Below are positions 1 through 8,853 of a stretch of DNA of 64,000 nt, in pieces. Origin of the DNA: a bacterium (GTDB taxonomy: Bacteria; Zhuqueibacterota; Zhuqueibacteria; Residuimicrobiales; Krinioviventaceae); the NCBI GenBank assembly GCA_029561455.1, contig JAKQIY010000047.1, positions 188,332-252,331 of the forward strand, in the 5' to 3' direction. Made by a program: the position numbers and the translations under genes. The stretch's first letter is position 1. Every line of letters starts with the position of its first letter. The notes under the pieces were generated by a model that saw nothing but the letters and a program-made list of their open reading frames with translations, searched no databases and had not been told where the DNA came from.

Positions 1-796
1 CACCGGCGCTGAAATCAATGCGGGGATCATAGGGATCATTAAAAGCATATTCCGTCCCGGCGGTTTCCATTATGCCGTCCATTTTCATTTCATCGACCAT
101 ATCGGCTTTAACATGGGTGCGGCCCAGTTTTAGTCCCAACGCTACATTACGATTCATACGGCGGGCCCAGCCGGCTGAGTATTGCGTTGCTTTGATATTC
201 ATATCTAATTGCAGCAGCGCGTTCATGCGCAGGCGGATAATCTTGTTCTGGTCACCCACCTGTTTACGGGTTTCGAGCAAGGTTTCCAGGCCGTCATTAT
301 AAGTATTGATATTCATGTAAAACGGCTGACCGATCTCAAAACTGACTATGCTGACGCCTTTGTGATGGCGAATTGGTTTGACGAACTGAAAGCCATATAA
401 TCCGCCCTGGTGTAAAACTTTAGCCGATAGCGTCGGGTATACCAGTTCCGTTTCGGCGGTCTTGTAATCCTGTATCGCCTCGTCGATTTCATCTTCGATA
501 GTGGAATTAAAATCGCTAAAATCGGATGTATCAATCCATAACGGGGGTTGAATATTGAGGCCGACAAATATCCGGTTAAACGTAACCATACTGGCGGGAT
601 TCATCCACACATCCCAGGGGGACTTGGATTTGTACCCCATTGAATTGCCAATCCCGGAAATTAACTGGGAATAATAAGAGAATTTGACCTCGGTGTTGCC
701 GCCGCGCAGAAACAGCAGGGCATTTTCAGGATTTTCCTGGGCGTGCATTTGTGCACCCATCCCCAGCAAAATCATTATATAAAAAAGTTTTTTCAT
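1..796 (-). CDS. Outer-membrane beta-barrel-like protein, C-terminus cut by window edge
   Basis: The first 265 codons are visible, from ATG at 796 to the window edge; the C-terminus lies outside. The N-terminus is a typical signal peptide (two Lys, hydrophobic core, MHA before Gln20). The mature part has the alternating aromatic/polar pattern of an outer-membrane barrel, and its WMNPASM segment resembles the FWNPAGL segment of the PorV-like protein encoded just upstream. It starts 30 bases after that gene's stop codon on the same strand, so the two are almost certainly cotranscribed. I do not recognise a specific family. A FadL/PorV-like or T9SS-accessory barrel is an inference from the neighbours. 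Confidence 0.75.
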   Translation of the reverse strand, partial: MKKLFYIMILLGMGAQMHAQENPENALLFLRGGNTEVKFSYYSQLISGIGNSMGYKSKSPWDVWMNPASMVTFNRIFVGLNIQPPLWIDTSDFSDFNSTIEDEIDEAIQDYKTAETELVYPTLSAKVLHQGGLYGFQFVKPIRHHKGVSIVSFEIGQPFYMNINTYNDGLETLLETRKQVGDQNKIIRLRMNALLQLDMNIKATQYSAGWARRMNRNVALGLKLGRTHVKADMVDEMKMDGIMETAGTEYAFNDPYDPRIDFSAG

Positions 797-825
797 AATT
801 AAAGTCCTGTAAACAAAAACAGTTT

Positions 826-1758
826 TTAATGCGTTAAAGATAAAGACACCCTTGGCGTATGCGCCAGGTCGTTGATTAAATAGGCAAAATCAAACTGAAT
901 ACCGACCTTGCCGGCCAGCATATTCAAACCCATGCCAAAGCTGTAATTGCGGTTGACCTCGGCATTCATGTTTTGCCAGATGCCGCCGCGACACATGATC
1001 ACTTTAAAAAAAGTAACTTCGGCGCCAAGGTGAATTTTATCGCTGACATCTTCATACAGGGCTTTTTCCCAATCCAGCACTACTGTGGATTGCATAGTGA
1101 TCTTTTGTGACATGCCGAAAATCAACCCGGCCGGCACGCCTTCGGAATAACTGGTGCCCAGGGTTTCATTATCATAATTGATAGAATTGACCACATCGCG
1201 GGCAAATACTCCGGCGCGGGTGCGCGGCGTTATCTGCCACATCAAACCGAAATCCATACCGTATCCGGAGGCGCTGCCCTGAATGCGGTTTTCACCGCCG
1301 TCTTCATTATTGCCAAAGCTGGAATTGCGATAGCGCAGATTGACGCCGATCCCGGTCTTGCCCAGAGCCGGCAATTTAAAAACTCCGGCCCAACTGCCTA
1401 TCAGGGTTGTTTCGCGCAACGCATCGTTGCCTGAACTAATAAATCCCACCGCCACGTAATGATAGCCAAGCCGCGTGGTATAAGCGCCCAGTCCATAGGG
1501 TATCAGACCCATTTGCCGGGTATACATGACAGTTAGCTGGCTCTCGCGCAGCAGAGTTAACCCGGCGGGATTCCAGAATACAGCGTTGACGTCATCACTC
1601 AAACCGGTATACGCGCCGCCCATGCCCATAGGCCGGGCGCCGTAACCAATATCGACAAAAGCCGCCGGAATATCGGCCAAAGCCGCAAAGCCGGGGAATA
1701 ATACCAGCACTAGTACTGCCAGCGCCTTTTTATTAAAAAATAATTTCATTTTATCCAA
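826..1758 (-). CDS. PorV/PorQ-family outer-membrane protein
   Basis: 310 residues with a signal peptide ending near ALA at residue 28. The mature N-terminus is the hallmark of the PorV/PorQ (UPF0164-like) family: AAFVDIGYGARPMGMGGAY, then DDVNAVFWNPAGL. The rest is amphipathic strands typical of a FadL-like barrel. In T9SS organisms PorV is the outer-membrane shuttle that binds the C-terminal domains of cargo, and PorQ/PorV-like paralogues are common. Here the gene lies 19 bases downstream of a giant protein carrying such a sorting domain and 30 bases upstream of a second outer-membrane protein. A dedicated role in placing that cargo on the surface is plausible but inferred. Family assignment is firm; PorV versus a paralogue cannot be decided from this window. 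Confidence 0.88.
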   Translation of the reverse strand: MDKMKLFFNKKALAVLVLVLFPGFAALADIPAAFVDIGYGARPMGMGGAYTGLSDDVNAVFWNPAGLTLLRESQLTVMYTRQMGLIPYGLGAYTTRLGYHYVAVGFISSGNDALRETTLIGSWAGVFKLPALGKTGIGVNLRYRNSSFGNNEDGGENRIQGSASGYGMDFGLMWQITPRTRAGVFARDVVNSINYDNETLGTSYSEGVPAGLIFGMSQKITMQSTVVLDWEKALYEDVSDKIHLGAEVTFFKVIMCRGGIWQNMNAEVNRNYSFGMGLNMLAGKVGIQFDFAYLINDLAHTPRVSLSLTH

Positions 1759-1777
1759 TTCTTCACCTGTATATCAA

Positions 1778-4700
1778 TTATTTAATCAATACAAAAGTCT
1801 TTAATTCTTCTTTTTCACCGGAGCTGTCTTTAATTCGGAAATGAATGAGGTACCTGCCGTTCAGCGCCATGCGGCCGTAATTGGTTATACCATCCCAGGT
1901 TTCCGTAACCTCGCCCCGCCTTCTGAATTCCGAATCGACCAGGTTTTTGACCAGGTCGCCAACCATATTATATATAGTGATCGTTACCAGCGGATTTTCT
2001 GTTTTATCCGAAGTCAGGTAATACGTGATCTCCAGCGGCGCCGCCAGCGGCGAAAACGGATTGGGTAAAAATTTGATCTCACGGATACCCAAAGGTTCCG
2101 CTTTTTCCATAACGGCAAACCGACCCAGGGTTTGCACAGGAACGCTGAGTTGCTGCTCGTCCCGGCTGACATTTTCCATTGCTTCCCATTGCAGCCAGGT
2201 TGAATTCCATTTACCTATGGTCAATCCCTGCGCCGACTTGCCTTCCGGAACCGGCAAAGACAGTGTAACCGGTTTTAAAAAGGTATAGCCAACAGGCGTG
2301 AATTGAAAAATATCACTGACTAGTTGATAATTCCTGTTGCTCTTCATAACTTCCGCCAGCACCGGTCGTCGGAATTGAACAACCACATTCTGACCGACAC
2401 AACTATCTTGTATTGCCAGATGCATACCCCGTTTATTAGAAACATTTATATCCGTATTACCGGGGATCAGTTCCTGGGTAATATAAATATTTTGCGTCGC
2501 TGTTAGTCCGGTAAATGTATCCTCAAGTTGCAATTGCACATAACCGAGAAAATCATCCTTAGGGTCAACCAGTCCATCCTGACCGAGTGCATCGACGGAC
2601 GGCATAAAATCAATTTTCCATATAGGTTCAATACTTGCTTCACGGGCATCTTTTGTCAGTGCAGAAAAACTGTATTTTTGTGTTTTTTTATTGTTGATAT
2701 TATCCGGGCCGATTATCTTAATCTGGGCAGCAATGGCTTCCAGCATGGTAAAGTCAAGCGTATTGACTGTGCCGCCCTGCCAGAGACTGACAAGATGCTG
2801 GATCGGGTCGCAGGCATAACCGACCTGTCGCGCCGTTACAGTATACTGGTCGCCGGGCAACCGGAGGAATGAAAACTTGCCGTCGGCCCCGGTGGTATCG
2901 GCCCGGCTGATGGTTGTTGAATAAGCAGTTACTATTACTCCGGCCATAGCAGCGCCGGTATTATTTTTTACAAGACCTGAAATGTTGCCGTAAATTTTAT
3001 CCATTTTCGCCAGCATATAACTGGAATCGGTCGCCGCTTCCGGGCCTACTGTCAGCGTCGAATAACCGCTTTTTGAAAAACGGACTGTATAGTTGTTTAA
3101 CTGCGGCAGGCCGGTAATGTCGAAATAACCGCGACTATCAGTTTTTGCCGTGCCGTTATTGCCTTGTTGATCGTCGGCGGTAACGGTTGCATCTGCAATT
3201 GCTTTGTTACTCTCGTTATCGCGCACATAACCGCAGAACCGGCCGCGATTACGGATCAAAACCAGATCATTGACAGTTCCTGTTATTATATTTACCGGGG
3301 CCGGACTGGTATACCCTATACAGGCTACCCGTAACTGATAATGCCCGCCCAGCAGGTTTTTAACCTGGAAGGAGCCATCCTCCTGGCTTATCGCATTAAA
3401 GATTGCGCCGGAGGCAATATATTGAACGGTGATCGTGGCGCCGCCGACCGGCTCTCCGGCGCAGGTTACTGTGCCGCTGATTACAGCATCAGTTTTTTGC
3501 AGTTTAACATCGACATCAACAACTTTTTCACTCTCTACTTTTACATTGTATAGAGTATCCGAAGTAAAACCGGTTTTGGAAATATAAACATTATACATGC
3601 CGGAATGCAGGATCGGTTTGTTATCTTGATCAACAAAGTTAAAATTACCGTCATTATCCGACTGGGTTTGCGCGGTAAAACCATTTTCTTTTTTAGCGGT
3701 AACCCGCGCCAGGGGAATGGGGTTGCTATTCAGCAAGCGTACAATTGTGCCGGTAATCGTTCCGCGATCGGGAGCTAATTTAACCTCCGGGACGGTAATT
3801 GTCTGGTTGGCATTGATCTTTTGTGCTGTATAGAGTGTTGCCGTTTTATATCCATCCAGATTAGCGCTAACCTGCCAGGTACCCGCTTTGGTGTACAATT
3901 GATAACTGCCATTTTGTCCGGTCGTTGTAAAGAACGAATCCACAGTTGACCTGGCTGCAATGGTAACGCCTGATAACAAGTTGTTATCGGTATCTTTAAT
4001 AACACCGGTAAAACTGCTGGATAATTCTTCCAGTTTGATAACCAGGTTAGAGGTTTGATTAACCGCCAGGTTACCGGATTGCACAGTGATGGAACGAAAG
4101 CCTGGTTTTACCGCTATGACTGTATAATTGCCGGGGTTTACCGTCATGGAAAACGAACCGTCGGCGGTTGTCATGGTCGACAGATCGAGCGCCGGGACCT
4201 GGATTTGTACATTTTTTACTGCTTCACCGCCAGATAATTTGGTAACCTTACCGGCCAGGGTAGCAATGTTGGTTGTCATTTCCAGGTTAACATCGGCTAC
4301 TGTTTGGCCAACCCCGACCAGTACTTGATTAATTTCCGCGGGAGCAAACCCGGTTTTGGATGCCCGGATTGTCCAACTGCCTGATTCAAGATTTAAAATA
4401 TAATAACCCTGTTCATTGCTGGTGGTAACCACCGTATGTGAATTAATAGCTTCCACACGGGCATTATATACGCCATTGCCGTCGGCAATAATTCTACCTT
4501 TAATGACGCTGGCATTGGGGGACAGTATAAAGTTAACCAGCTCCAGCGTCTGTCCGGGAACCACTGCTATCGTCTCCGGGGGAGTGCTGGTAAAGCCTTC
4601 TTTAAATGCAAACAGAACATGCGTTCCGGTATCGATGCCAAGTGAATAATTGCCGCCGTCAGTTGTTTGCGCGCTGATACCGGAATTGGAAACGACCGCC

Positions 4701-7700
4701 CCGCTTAAGGGAGTGTAACCATCGATAGTCACTTTGCCGTTAATTGTACATTGGTTAGCCGCCAGAGCCAGATTAATCCCTGAAGCGGTTGCCCCGCTTT
4801 GTACCGTTACCTGAACTGTTCCCGCCAGGGTGTGTCCCGGCTTGGCTGCCGACAGCGTATAGGTTCCGGAGGCAACGTTGAATGTAAACTGACCATAGGT
4901 ATCGGAAGTGGTTACCTGGGGAGCGCCGGACTGTGGAAAAGCTTTAACCTCGGCGCCCTGAATTTGCACAGCACCGTCGCTCACGACTCCGCGGATGATC
5001 GAGGCGTTGCCTTGCATGGTTATCGAGGGAGTAACAGTATAATCCTGGCCGCCTGTAACTGTAACAGTTCGTACCGGGGGAGATATAAAGCCCTGCTTTT
5101 CGGCGCTTAACTGAAATTCTCCATCCGGAGCAGAAAAGCTGAAATGACCGTTGGCGTTGGTAGATTTGGTATAGGTTACCGAATTTTGCAGGGTCACCTG
5201 CACACCAAACACCGGCTGCTGTAGTTCATTGACAACAACGCCGGAAATAGTGTTGGCATTTTTGGTGATCACCAGGTCGGCATCCAGCGCTTTATTTTCA
5301 CCACTTACCAGGGAGATCGATTGTTCTTCCGATGGCTGGTAGCCGTTTTTTGAGGCGAATACTTCAAAAGGTCCGGGTAAAATCGATAAACTAAAATTTC
5401 CCTGGTTGTCGGTAGAGGTGGTTTTTACAATATCGGCAAGCAGGGAATGCCGGGCGGTGACCAGGGCATCGTTGACCGGGTTTGCCGAGTTATCGACAAC
5501 CCTGCCGTAAATTTTACTTTGGCTCGGCGTCAGGCGGAATACCAGGTTATACGTTTGGTTTTCCAAAAACGACAATGTTTCGGTAATGGTGTTATAGCCT
5601 TCTTTCTTGACGGCAAATTTATAAGAACCGGGTGAAATATCATAGCCGCTGCGGGCGCCATGCAGATCGGTGGATAACGGCATGTTATTGTAAATCCCGG
5701 CTAACGCAGTATAGGTAATGGTTACCCGCGGCAGGATTTTATCATCATTTGTTACTTCCGGCGTTCCCTGGTCGTCATAGGTTGTGATAGAGACTACTGC
5801 CGACGGCGCTTCATAATAGAAATCGCGCGCTTCGCTCATCACTTCCAGGCCGCTTTCCGATACAGCGGCAACTTTCCAGCGATAACGCCCTTTCATTAAA
5901 AACTGCGCGGCCGGGTAATCATAACTCGTTTCGGTGGTGGCAATAATACTTTGCCATACGGCGCGGGCGCTTTCAATTCCCAGTTCATTTTCAATTTTAA
6001 ACGGATAAAAATGATATGTTTTGGCATTATCTACCTTACTCCAGGTAAAGGTGATCGTTTCATCATCCAGAACCACATCTTTAGCGGGACTGAGCAACTG
6101 CGGGGCGGTTATGTTGGGAGCCGGCAGATCAATTTTAAACCGGGAAATACCGGATTGTACCGGGGAGGTCATTTCCGCGGCATTCCCGTAACAGTTCAAC
6201 ACCACCCACCAGTAACTTGCTCCCGGAATGAGCGGTGTAGGAGCGCTGGTATAGGTGCCGCTGGGATCGGGATCGCCATAATGGGCGCTGTTTTCCGAAG
6301 TCAAAACCGACCAGATGGGATTAGCGCCTTCGACGGTGAATTCGCGCGTTACCGGGTCTTCGTTAATAATGATCTCCTGGTCGGAGCAGATCACCATATA
6401 ATAAGGTACGCCCGGCACCCGGTCCCAGGTAAAATCGGGAGACAGGTCGGTGATACTGCCAATCGGCGCCTGCATTTGCGGCGCGATGGGGCTTTCGATA
6501 ATGATCGTGAACGGCTCGCTGGAAACCTGGCCGTCGGTGATGCGGCAATAGTGCACGCCTAAACCCATACCGACAGCAGCAGGTGTAAATGAGACCTGGT
6601 TATTGCCGTCTTCGGCAATCGACCCGGTATAGACACCCGGTTTAATGCCATATTCAAAGCGGGCGGTTATCGGTTTGGGTTCGTACCACGCCAGGGTCAT
6701 CGGGATGTTTTGCAGATAAAAGGTAACTACCGAAGAGACCAGTTTGGGCTTGTCGGTATATTCTTCCACTTCAAGAGGCCAGACGATCTCGTCATAATAT
6801 TCCGCATCCGATACCCGGACTTTGAGTTCAACCATGCCTTTAAAGGTCTTGTTCGGGGTGTAATTGTACTGCGCCCCGGTTGCGCCGGAGATCAAATTGT
6901 TGTTCAAATACCAGCGGTATTGGGGAACTGTGCCGTTTTGATCCTGCGCCTGTACGGAAAAGGATGTTGTTACTCCGGCAATGATCGACATATTGACCGG
7001 CATGATCGCCGCAGGATCGGGCCGGGGTGAGAACGAGGTGATTTCCGGCGGCATATTGCCCAGCGCGCTGTTGCATTGAATGGTAACTTCCTGCTGGCCT
7101 GAAGCGGCAATATTGACATTCACATAATAGACATTGTAATTACCGGCGTCGATAACCTGCGCTACCGCGCCGCCGGTTACGGTGTAACCGGAACTGGTTT
7201 CCCGGACCAGGAATTTGAGCAAGCCGTTTTCAAAGGTTACCGGGTTCAAATTCTGAATGAGCGCTTTAACCCGCAGGTTGGTTCCGTCGTTGGCGGGGGT
7301 GTAACGGACATTCAGCTTGTTAAAATCTATGACCGGGTGTGACTGTAGCTCGTTACCGGATATTTTGATTATACGATACTGTCCGGTATTGTTCATGGTG
7401 TACGAGGTGTTCAGGTTTAGCGTGGGACGGGTGCCCAGCCGGTTTTCAGAATTGATGTGGGTATGACCATAAAGGGTCAACGCCAGTTGATAATCATCGA
7501 CAAAATCGTCATCGATCTGCCGGGATTCATCATAGTGATAGAACAAGATACGCATCAGGTCGTTACGGGTTAGCGAGGCCTGCAGATCTTTTTGCAGCCA
7601 TTGCATTTGTTCGGCGGTAAAAGTAACCGTAGGAATGTCGTACATTTCCATGCCGGCGTAATGGTGGCTGCCGTAATTAAAACTGTAATTCATGGATGGA

Positions 7701-8377
7701 TTAAAGTACTTTTTCCAGTTATTATGGCCGTCATACCACAGATCATGATTCCCGCCGGTAATGAACATGGGAATCTGCGCTTTATCCAGCAAATCCTGGC
7801 CCAGCTCGTAAGAGGATTCCTGGCGACCATTATCGACAAAATCACCGGTTTGCAGCACAAATTCGGGATTGATGATTTCCAGTTCGCGGATGACTTTGAG
7901 ATACTCCGGGATTGTGTTGGCGTCATCATAATAGCCCACCCAGCTTACCGCCGGCAAGTGCAGGTCGGGCAGGTGAACAAAGTAATATGAATTTTTAAAT
8001 CCGGTTACAACTTTGACGGCATGGGTAACCTGGTCTTCCAAACCCTGGGCGGTCACTTTTAAATGATAGAGTTCAAAAGGCGTATTGGCGGGAACGACCG
8101 CGGTTAGCTTCCATACTCCGGCGGTGTTGTCGTATTGCGGAGTTACCTGCAAGGCCACCTGGTTATAGGCGGTGCTGATGGTGGCCGCCCAGTTTTGCAC
8201 ACTGCTGGCGGCTTTACAGGTAATGCTGAAACTGCCGCCGGCCTGAACCAGCGCCGGTCGCGAGGTCAGTGGGCTTTGAATGACTGTTATACGATCGACC
8301 GGTAACACCACGGCTGCCGGTAATAACAGCAAAAGTATGGTTACAATTAACCGGGGGGGAATTTTTTTATATTTCAT
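1778..8377 (-). CDS. Giant secreted calcineurin-like phosphoesterase with many carboxypeptidase-regulatory-like domains and a T9SS sorting domain
   Basis: 2199 residues. Signal peptide about 1-27, then an Ig-like segment (30-125). A metallophosphoesterase domain follows (130-340) with the expected ligand motifs: D138-L-H140, G-D179, GGN210H211D, H281 and G-H305-T-H307. Ig/Fn3-like domains occupy roughly 440-830. After them come about a dozen beta-sandwich repeats of 75-85 residues (850-1850), each with the carboxypeptidase-regulatory-like pattern of a G-x-V opening, a T-x-x-x-G-x-F/Y centre and an A-x-K-x-G-Y/F end. The last ~95 residues are a T9SS/FlgD-like sorting domain: FLPNPFSP, then IYNMVGDLV and a NGRYLIHF-type strand. 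The protein should be exported by Sec and attached to or released from the surface by T9SS. The substrate is unknown. It is the first gene of the operon with the PorV-like protein. Confidence 0.9.
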   Translation of the reverse strand: MKYKKIPPRLIVTILLLLLPAAVVLPVDRITVIQSPLTSRPALVQAGGSFSITCKAASSVQNWAATISTAYNQVALQVTPQYDNTAGVWKLTAVVPANTPFELYHLKVTAQGLEDQVTHAVKVVTGFKNSYYFVHLPDLHLPAVSWVGYYDDANTIPEYLKVIRELEIINPEFVLQTGDFVDNGRQESSYELGQDLLDKAQIPMFITGGNHDLWYDGHNNWKKYFNPSMNYSFNYGSHHYAGMEMYDIPTVTFTAEQMQWLQKDLQASLTRNDLMRILFYHYDESRQIDDDFVDDYQLALTLYGHTHINSENRLGTRPTLNLNTSYTMNNTGQYRIIKISGNELQSHPVIDFNKLNVRYTPANDGTNLRVKALIQNLNPVTFENGLLKFLVRETSSGYTVTGGAVAQVIDAGNYNVYYVNVNIAASGQQEVTIQCNSALGNMPPEITSFSPRPDPAAIMPVNMSIIAGVTTSFSVQAQDQNGTVPQYRWYLNNNLISGATGAQYNYTPNKTFKGMVELKVRVSDAEYYDEIVWPLEVEEYTDKPKLVSSVVTFYLQNIPMTLAWYEPKPITARFEYGIKPGVYTGSIAEDGNNQVSFTPAAVGMGLGVHYCRITDGQVSSEPFTIIIESPIAPQMQAPIGSITDLSPDFTWDRVPGVPYYMVICSDQEIIINEDPVTREFTVEGANPIWSVLTSENSAHYGDPDPSGTYTSAPTPLIPGASYWWVVLNCYGNAAEMTSPVQSGISRFKIDLPAPNITAPQLLSPAKDVVLDDETITFTWSKVDNAKTYHFYPFKIENELGIESARAVWQSIIATTETSYDYPAAQFLMKGRYRWKVAAVSESGLEVMSEARDFYYEAPSAVVSITTYDDQGTPEVTNDDKILPRVTITYTALAGIYNNMPLSTDLHGARSGYDISPGSYKFAVKKEGYNTITETLSFLENQTYNLVFRLTPSQSKIYGRVVDNSANPVNDALVTARHSLLADIVKTTSTDNQGNFSLSILPGPFEVFASKNGYQPSEEQSISLVSGENKALDADLVITKNANTISGVVVNELQQPVFGVQVTLQNSVTYTKSTNANGHFSFSAPDGEFQLSAEKQGFISPPVRTVTVTGGQDYTVTPSITMQGNASIIRGVVSDGAVQIQGAEVKAFPQSGAPQVTTSDTYGQFTFNVASGTYTLSAAKPGHTLAGTVQVTVQSGATASGINLALAANQCTINGKVTIDGYTPLSGAVVSNSGISAQTTDGGNYSLGIDTGTHVLFAFKEGFTSTPPETIAVVPGQTLELVNFILSPNASVIKGRIIADGNGVYNARVEAINSHTVVTTSNEQGYYILNLESGSWTIRASKTGFAPAEINQVLVGVGQTVADVNLEMTTNIATLAGKVTKLSGGEAVKNVQIQVPALDLSTMTTADGSFSMTVNPGNYTVIAVKPGFRSITVQSGNLAVNQTSNLVIKLEELSSSFTGVIKDTDNNLLSGVTIAARSTVDSFFTTTGQNGSYQLYTKAGTWQVSANLDGYKTATLYTAQKINANQTITVPEVKLAPDRGTITGTIVRLLNSNPIPLARVTAKKENGFTAQTQSDNDGNFNFVDQDNKPILHSGMYNVYISKTGFTSDTLYNVKVESEKVVDVDVKLQKTDAVISGTVTCAGEPVGGATITVQYIASGAIFNAISQEDGSFQVKNLLGGHYQLRVACIGYTSPAPVNIITGTVNDLVLIRNRGRFCGYVRDNESNKAIADATVTADDQQGNNGTAKTDSRGYFDITGLPQLNNYTVRFSKSGYSTLTVGPEAATDSSYMLAKMDKIYGNISGLVKNNTGAAMAGVIVTAYSTTISRADTTGADGKFSFLRLPGDQYTVTARQVGYACDPIQHLVSLWQGGTVNTLDFTMLEAIAAQIKIIGPDNINNKKTQKYSFSALTKDAREASIEPIWKIDFMPSVDALGQDGLVDPKDDFLGYVQLQLEDTFTGLTATQNIYITQELIPGNTDINVSNKRGMHLAIQDSCVGQNVVVQFRRPVLAEVMKSNRNYQLVSDIFQFTPVGYTFLKPVTLSLPVPEGKSAQGLTIGKWNSTWLQWEAMENVSRDEQQLSVPVQTLGRFAVMEKAEPLGIREIKFLPNPFSPLAAPLEITYYLTSDKTENPLVTITIYNMVGDLVKNLVDSEFRRRGEVTETWDGITNYGRMALNGRYLIHFRIKDSSGEKEELKTFVLIK

Positions 8378-8853
8378 CTTTTATATCGTTCCATTAATAT
8401 AGCAGGTTCATAATTTCCTGTATGGGACATTTATTTCCTCTTGAAATAAATACCCACGCCTGACATTAATTTTAATAAATCAACAAGTTAAGTTTAATTA
8501 AAAAACATACATGTGGCAACTTTTCAACAGCTGCTCGTTGTAATGTGCTAAATTCATGCCAAACTACTATTTAGGCAGGTGAAACAAGAACAAATGGAAG
8601 AGCCAACACCAGCGGCTTTTTTCAGAAGCGCGGCGGCGCGGAAATTTGCGGTTTTTTATTTTAACTTGAAATGTATACGGTTTTGTCTGTTTACAGTCAG
8701 TAAAAATATAATAAAATGGATTCAGCCGGTGAATTGCAGATTGAATTTTTATTAATATGAACATTTCTGGCAAACTGAAAAGCGGATAACAACACTGTAC
8801 CCTTGTTGCCTTTTACCGATAGCTGAATAGTGATAGCTATCTACCGGTCATCC
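8378..8853. other. 475-bp gene-free stretch upstream of the surface-protein operon
   Basis: No convincing gene. One 68-codon reading frame on the minus strand (8567-8773) lacks recognisable features. The stretch must hold the promoter of the operon reading into 8377 and the 3' end of the radical SAM transcript. Close to that gene's stop an imperfect inverted repeat lies at about 8817-8855 (ACCGATAGC paired with GCTATC-ta-CCGGT). It lacks a T-run, so it is only a weak terminator candidate. Confidence 0.4.

Noticed and set aside
8567-8773. 68-codon minus-strand frame upstream of the phosphoesterase gene
   Set aside because: No ribosome site, no domain or signal, and composition typical of non-coding AT-rich DNA.
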